A DNA stretch of 64,000 nucleotides from Lacrimispora sphenoides (GTDB lineage: Bacteria > Bacillota > Clostridia > Lachnospirales > Lachnospiraceae), in assembly GCF_900105215.1 (NCBI RefSeq), contig NZ_FOIP01000001.1, positions 3,102,501 to 3,166,500 of the forward strand, given 5' to 3'. Position 1 is the stretch's first letter. Each line of letters begins with the position of its first letter. The notes below the pieces were generated by a model. It was not told the DNA's origin. It did not search any database and saw only the letters and a list, made by a program, of their open reading frames with translations. Both the position numbers and the translations under genes were made by a program. Positions 60,438 to 64,000 of the stretch are shown here, piece after piece.

Positions 60438-60443
60438 AATTCT

Positions 60444-60472
60444 AATATAGCATATCTGGTATGGTATTTCAA
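60444..60472 (-). promoter_or_regulatory. Promoter of the antisense RNA
   Basis: TTGAAA and TATATT on the minus strand with an exact 17-base spacer (60450-60466). Confidence 0.55.
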
Positions 60473-60549
60473 TAGGCTTTTATTATTACCGTTATAATCA
60501 TTAAAAATAATATAAATTCCATGAGTATATCTGGAACGGTATATCAAGC

Positions 60550-60750
60550 CTACTCTTCCTCGTCAGATACGTATTCCAATAAATTCCCATTCTGACATTT
60601 AAGTAATTAGCAAACAGTTGAGATATTATCCCAAGATACTGGCTCGTTATTGCGGAACTTCTGTATAGTTGCCTCGCTTAACAGCTTTCCTTTTTAAGCC
60701 TGTATGTTGAATATCCTACATCTTTAAGCGCAAAAATAACATATCCATAA
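60550..60750 (-). pseudogene. XRE-type regulator, frameshifted and stopped
   Basis: The minus strand reads FALKDVGYSTYRLKK, then after a frame change GKLLSEATIQKFRNNEPVSW and DNISTVC, a TAA, then LLKCQNGNLLEYVSDEEE and a stop at 60550-60552. This is the helix-turn-helix core of the short YozG-like XRE family (SEATIQK is the recognition-helix region; CxLLxCxxGxLLEYV its end). One frameshift and one stop codon show it is dead. It sits next to the toxin locus. Confidence 0.6.
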
Positions 60751-60817
60751 TAAAGCTGTGAAATCCTTGATTTAAAAGGAAATCTCATAAATATGAGTGT
60801 ATTTGAGTTTCACTCCC

Positions 60818-61250
60818 CTAAATATAATATTCAGGAGACTCCTGATACCTGTCAAGTATGTCCTGCAGGGTAATTCCGTTTAAATAATTTGCAATAACTT
60901 CTGAAAGCCCCTGCCAGATGGGAAGAGTCAGACAGTCAGCCTGCCTGGAGCATATGTTTGGATCGTTGTCCATACAGCTGACAGGATTTAAGCTTCCCTC
61001 TGAGCTGAGCAGGATATCTCCGATGGTTATCTGGGAGGGCTGCCTTGCCAGCTTATAACCGCCCATGTGACCACGGTAGGTAGTGAGCAGATTGCTGCGG
61101 TTTAAAAAAGGAACAATCTGTTCAAGATATTTTTTAGAAATGTTCTGCCTTTCGGAAATGTCCTTTAAGGCAATGAATTCCTCATTATAATGTTCCGCTA
61201 AATCAATCATCATGCGAAGGGAATAGCGGCCGCGAGTTGATATTTTCATA
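60818..61250 (-). CDS. Rrf2 family regulator (IscR/CymR-like)
   Basis: A 143-aa protein. Winged helix with STRGRYSLRMMIDLAEHYNE and LKDISERQNISKKYLEQIVP, typical of Rrf2. A C-terminal three-Cys cluster (VSCMDNDPNICSRQADCLTL; spacing 7 and 5) may hold an Fe-S cluster as in IscR, where the spacing differs slightly. Rrf2 members CymR and IscR control cysteine supply and Fe-S assembly, and here the divergent genes are for transsulfuration, so a cysteine-related role is likely. ATG 61250 has GGTGGT upstream; the longer frame to 61318 crosses the palindrome and is rejected. Confidence 0.9.
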
Positions 61251-61282
61251 GTATACCACCTTACAAAACAATTTTGTGTATC

Positions 61283-61324
61283 AATACCTATTTTACCATG
61301 GGTTGAATAGGTATTCAACCCATG
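61283..61324. promoter_or_regulatory. Nested palindromes between Rrf2 gene and transsulfuration genes
   Basis: CATGGGTTGAATA and TATTCAACCCATG are perfect 13-base arms around GG at 61297-61324. AATACCTATT (61283-61292) and AATAGGTATT (61306-61315) form a second perfect inverted repeat that shares the right part of the first. Placed between divergent genes, it is a probable operator for the Rrf2 regulator. Confidence 0.6.
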
Positions 61325-61459
61325 AAATAAAATTCTTTAGCAATAGAAATTAACTATAGCAGGTGATTGCTTTTAAGTAATACCATTGGCGGCGTTCCAT
61401 TGGTATACTTAAGTAAAGAATAAATGCATGATTCCAAATTGAGAAAGAGGGGTATGAAT

Positions 61460-62614
61460 ATGGAATACGGGATTTCAACTAAATGTTTATACGGCAATGG
61501 GGAAGGGGTTGCTACAGACAAGTCTGGAGCCATCAGCTTTCCTATTTACCAGACAGCGACCTTTGCTCATAGGGGAATCGGGGAAAGCACCGGTTATGAT
61601 TACAGCCGCCTGCAGAATCCAACCAGAGAGCAGCTGGAAAAGGTGGTGGCTTCCCTTGAAAATGGAGTGGATGCCCTGGCATTTTCAAGCGGTATGGCAG
61701 CAATCACGGCTTTAATGGAACTGTTTCAGCCGGGTGACCATATAATAACCGATTGTGATTTATATGGTGGGAGCATCCGTTTGTTTGATAATATCAGTAA
61801 GAAGAACGGGATTTTGATCAGTTCCGTAGACTGTTCCCGCGGGGACATTGCAGAATTTGAAAACCTGATCGGTGAGAATACAAAAGCAATATACATAGAG
61901 ACTCCGACAAACCCCATGATGAATGTCATAGACATCGGTAAGCTGGCAGAGATTGCAAAGAAGAACCATTTGCTTTTGATCGTGGACAATACGTTTTTGT
62001 CCCCTTATTTTCAAAACCCATTGAAGCTGGGGGCTGATATTGTTGTCCACAGTGGAACCAAATATCTGGGCGGTCATAATGATACCATCGCAGGCTTTCT
62101 GGTCACCGCCTCGGCAGAGATATCCGAAAAGCTCAGGTTTATAATAAAAACGGTAGGTTCTGGTCTGGCTCCCTTTGACAGCTGGCTCATATTAAGAGGG
62201 ATTAAAACCCTTGGAATCCGGATGGAGCGGGGAGAGGAGAATGCCAGAAAACTTGTGGAATGGCTGTGCCGGGAAAAGAAGGTCACAAAGGTGTATTACC
62301 CCGGAATCCAGTCTCATCCCGGTCACGAGGTCTGTAAAAAGCAGGCAAGGGGATTTGGCTCCATGGTAACCTTTGAGGTGGAGACAACGGAGCTGGCCCA
62401 TCGGATTTTAAAAGAGGTGAAACTGATCCGTTTTGCAGAAAGCTTGGGTGGTGTGGAAACGCTGATCACTTACCCGATTACCCAAACTCATGCCGATGTG
62501 CCTAAAGAGGTTCTGGCCGCCAATGGCGTTACCGACAGGATCTTAAGATTATCAGTGGGGATCGAAGACTCAGAAGATCTGATAAGGGAATTGGAGAGAA
62601 TATTTTATGTGTAA
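61460..62614 (+). CDS. Cystathionine gamma-synthase/lyase-type PLP enzyme
   Basis: A 384-aa PLP enzyme. Start motif ISTKCLYGNGEGVATDKSGA, then FPIYQTATFAH, YSRLQNPTREQLEKVVASLE, the PLP lysine in VVHSGTKYLGGHNDTIAGFL near residue 200, and SLGGVETLITYPITQTHADV near the end. Length matches MetB/MetC/CGL. Sequence alone does not tell gamma-synthase from lyase. It is coupled to a C-S lyase gene (eight-base overlap), so the pair can run between cysteine, cystathionine and homocysteine. I choose ATG 61460 since AGAGGGG is best spaced for it. Confidence 0.9.
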   Translation: MEYGISTKCLYGNGEGVATDKSGAISFPIYQTATFAHRGIGESTGYDYSRLQNPTREQLEKVVASLENGVDALAFSSGMAAITALMELFQPGDHIITDCDLYGGSIRLFDNISKKNGILISSVDCSRGDIAEFENLIGENTKAIYIETPTNPMMNVIDIGKLAEIAKKNHLLLIVDNTFLSPYFQNPLKLGADIVVHSGTKYLGGHNDTIAGFLVTASAEISEKLRFIIKTVGSGLAPFDSWLILRGIKTLGIRMERGEENARKLVEWLCREKKVTKVYYPGIQSHPGHEVCKKQARGFGSMVTFEVETTELAHRILKEVKLIRFAESLGGVETLITYPITQTHADVPKEVLAANGVTDRILRLSVGIEDSEDLIRELERIFYV

Positions 62615-63791
62615 GGAAACGATTAATTTTGATGAAGTCATAAACCGTAAAAATACGAACAGTCTCAAGTATGATTTTGCAGTAAGAAGGAGAAAACCGG
62701 AAAATCTTTTACCCCTGTGGGTAGCGGATATGGACTTTAAGGTATCCGGGAAGATTTTGGAGGCCCTTCATGAGCGGGTTGACCATGGGATTTTTGGTTA
62801 CAGCGAGGTCCAGGAAGATTATTTTGAAGCCATCCGGGACTGGATGGGAAAAAAGCATCACTGGAATGTGGAGAGCAGATGGCTGATCAAAACACCTGGT
62901 GTTGTATTTGCCTTAGCCATGGCTGTCCAGGCTTTTACAGATCCGGGGGATGGGGTTATGATCCAGCAGCCGGTATATTATCCCTTCAGCGAAGTCATTG
63001 AGGATAATGACAGGGTGGTCGTGGATAATTCCCTGTATCTTGGAAAAGATGGCAAGTATCACATGGATTTAGAAGATTTTGAAAGAATAGCAGAAGAGTT
63101 CCATGTGAAATTATTTCTATTATGCAGTCCCCATAATCCGGTAGGAAGAGTCTGGAGCCAGGAGGAGTTGGAAAAATTAGGGGAAATCTGCATTCGCAGG
63201 GATATCCTTGTGGTCAGCGATGAGATTCATCAGGATTTTGTGTTTGAGGGAGAGCACCTGGTATTTGCCAAACTTAGCGAAGAACTGAAAAACAGGACCA
63301 TTAGCTGTACCTCCCCAAGTAAGACCTTTAATCTGGCGGGCTTACAGATTTCCAATATATTTATTGCAAATCAGAAGCTGAGGCGGAGGTTCCGCAGACA
63401 GGTGGCGGCAGCCGGGTACAGTCAGCTTAATACCCTGGGCTTAACTGCATGTGAAGCGGCGTACCGCCATGGAGAAGAGTGGCATGATCAGCTTATGGAG
63501 TATTTAAAGGCAAATGTTTCCTATGTACGTGAGTTTTTAAAAGAAAAAATACCCAATGTCAAGCTTATAGAACCGGAAGGAACCTATCTTGTCTGGCTGG
63601 ATTTCCGGGAACTGGGCCTTACAGAAGGGGAGAGAGAAGATCTGATCATAAAAAAGGCAGGGCTTTGGCTGGACAGCGGGGCCATGTTCGGTCCGGTGGG
63701 AGAGGGATTTGAAAGAATCAACATCGCATGCCCCCGGTCTATTCTGGAGCAGGCCTTGGGTAACTTAGAGCAAGCTATAAAAACGTTATGA
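62607..63791 (+). CDS. PatB/MalY-type cystathionine beta-lyase (C-S lyase)
   Basis: A 394-aa fold-type I PLP enzyme of the PatB/MalY group: RKNTNSLKYDFAVRRRKPEN, PLWVADMDFKVSGKIL, LCSPHNPVGRVWSQEELEKL, DEIHQDFVFEGE, and the PLP lysine in SCTSPSKTFNLAGLQISN near residue 235. It cleaves C-S bonds of cystathionine or cysteine conjugates to give homocysteine or thiols plus pyruvate and ammonia. The start overlaps the preceding gene, so the two are co-translated. MalY itself also acts as a regulator, which cannot be judged here. Confidence 0.93.
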   Translation: MCKETINFDEVINRKNTNSLKYDFAVRRRKPENLLPLWVADMDFKVSGKILEALHERVDHGIFGYSEVQEDYFEAIRDWMGKKHHWNVESRWLIKTPGVVFALAMAVQAFTDPGDGVMIQQPVYYPFSEVIEDNDRVVVDNSLYLGKDGKYHMDLEDFERIAEEFHVKLFLLCSPHNPVGRVWSQEELEKLGEICIRRDILVVSDEIHQDFVFEGEHLVFAKLSEELKNRTISCTSPSKTFNLAGLQISNIFIANQKLRRRFRRQVAAAGYSQLNTLGLTACEAAYRHGEEWHDQLMEYLKANVSYVREFLKEKIPNVKLIEPEGTYLVWLDFRELGLTEGEREDLIIKKAGLWLDSGAMFGPVGEGFERINIACPRSILEQALGNLEQAIKTL

Positions 63792-63865
63792 AACATAAAA
63801 ACGTGATAAAAATAATAGATTATCTTTATCACCAGCCGTGATTATGGAATGGTACCTGATATGGA

Positions 63866-63920
63866 AAACGCCGGAGCCCCGCATAAAAAGGATGTCATTG
63901 CGAGGCTTCGGCGTTTATTC
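63866..63920 (+). terminator. Terminator of the transsulfuration pair
   Basis: AAACGCCGGAGCC at 63866-63878 pairs, with one mismatch, with GGCTTCGGCGTTT at 63904-63916 around a long loop; T-rich sequence follows. Confidence 0.65.
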
Positions 63921-64000
63921 TATGCTTTTGTTTATTAAGGGAAACAGGCAATTTATGCCCATACGTCAAATTCCTTTATTTTCCGAATGGAGAGTCTTCC

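Overview
The window looks like chromosome from a spore-forming, anaerobic, low-GC Firmicute of the Lachnospiraceae/Clostridia type. The reasons are AGGAGG ribosome sites with frequent GTG/TTG starts, a bifurcating-type NfnAB pair, a NifU-like/GGGtGRT pair, a coat-like Cys-rich repeat protein and a YmaF relic. No rRNA, tRNA or CRISPR array was seen, and the genus assignment is inference.

Left arm (1-6200): an AT-rich accessory stretch full of broken genes. It holds a lipoprotein, a truncated MATE pump, a CPBP membrane protease, a peptide with a class I lantibiotic-type leader but no core, an open frame cut by a stop, a small two-helix membrane peptide, an XRE regulator, a YmaF pseudogene with an in-frame TAG, three related GC-rich hairpins, and a Cys-Glu-Lys-Pro repeat gene built from a hexanucleotide repeat.

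6200-15700: a carbohydrate-uptake locus. A GH105-type unsaturated uronyl hydrolase, two large unassigned enzymes, an AraC regulator and a binding protein with two permeases point to import and intracellular breakdown of pectin-like (rhamnogalacturonan-type) oligosaccharides. A TipA-like MerR regulator with a typical 19-bp-spacer promoter and a membrane-anchored XRE regulator follow.

18100-25000: metal and fluoride homeostasis. A minus-strand Mn/Zn-type ABC operon begins with a 34-aa membrane peptide and a DtxR/MntR regulator behind a palindromic operator. A second DtxR-type regulator is divergent. A CPA2-type antiporter sits behind a fluoride riboswitch; a second fluoride riboswitch controls a CLC-type exporter at 46 kb.

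25000-35900: a LacI regulator fused to a solute-binding-protein domain is divergent from an ABC operon that also encodes an MBL hydrolase, an MgtC protein and an inositol-monophosphatase-family phosphatase. An ICMT-like methyltransferase, a lipoprotein, a DfsB-family protein and a DMT transporter follow.

36098-39438: a decayed 3.3-kb integrated element bounded by a 25-bp perfect direct repeat, with a truncated tyrosine integrase, broken phage genes and two cargo ORFs. Its right end abuts recQ, then sbcD-sbcC.

46000-64000: mostly housekeeping. Genes are the CLC transporter, a ThyX-like protein lacking the RHR motif next to dihydrofolate reductase, NfnAB, a MATE pump, an NlpC/P60 hydrolase, the NifU-like/GGGtGRT pair, superoxide dismutase, MetY and a LysR regulator. 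A probable type I toxin-antitoxin locus with a decayed second copy follows, then an Rrf2 regulator divergent from a transsulfuration pair. All family calls rest on reading translated motifs by eye; no database search was run.
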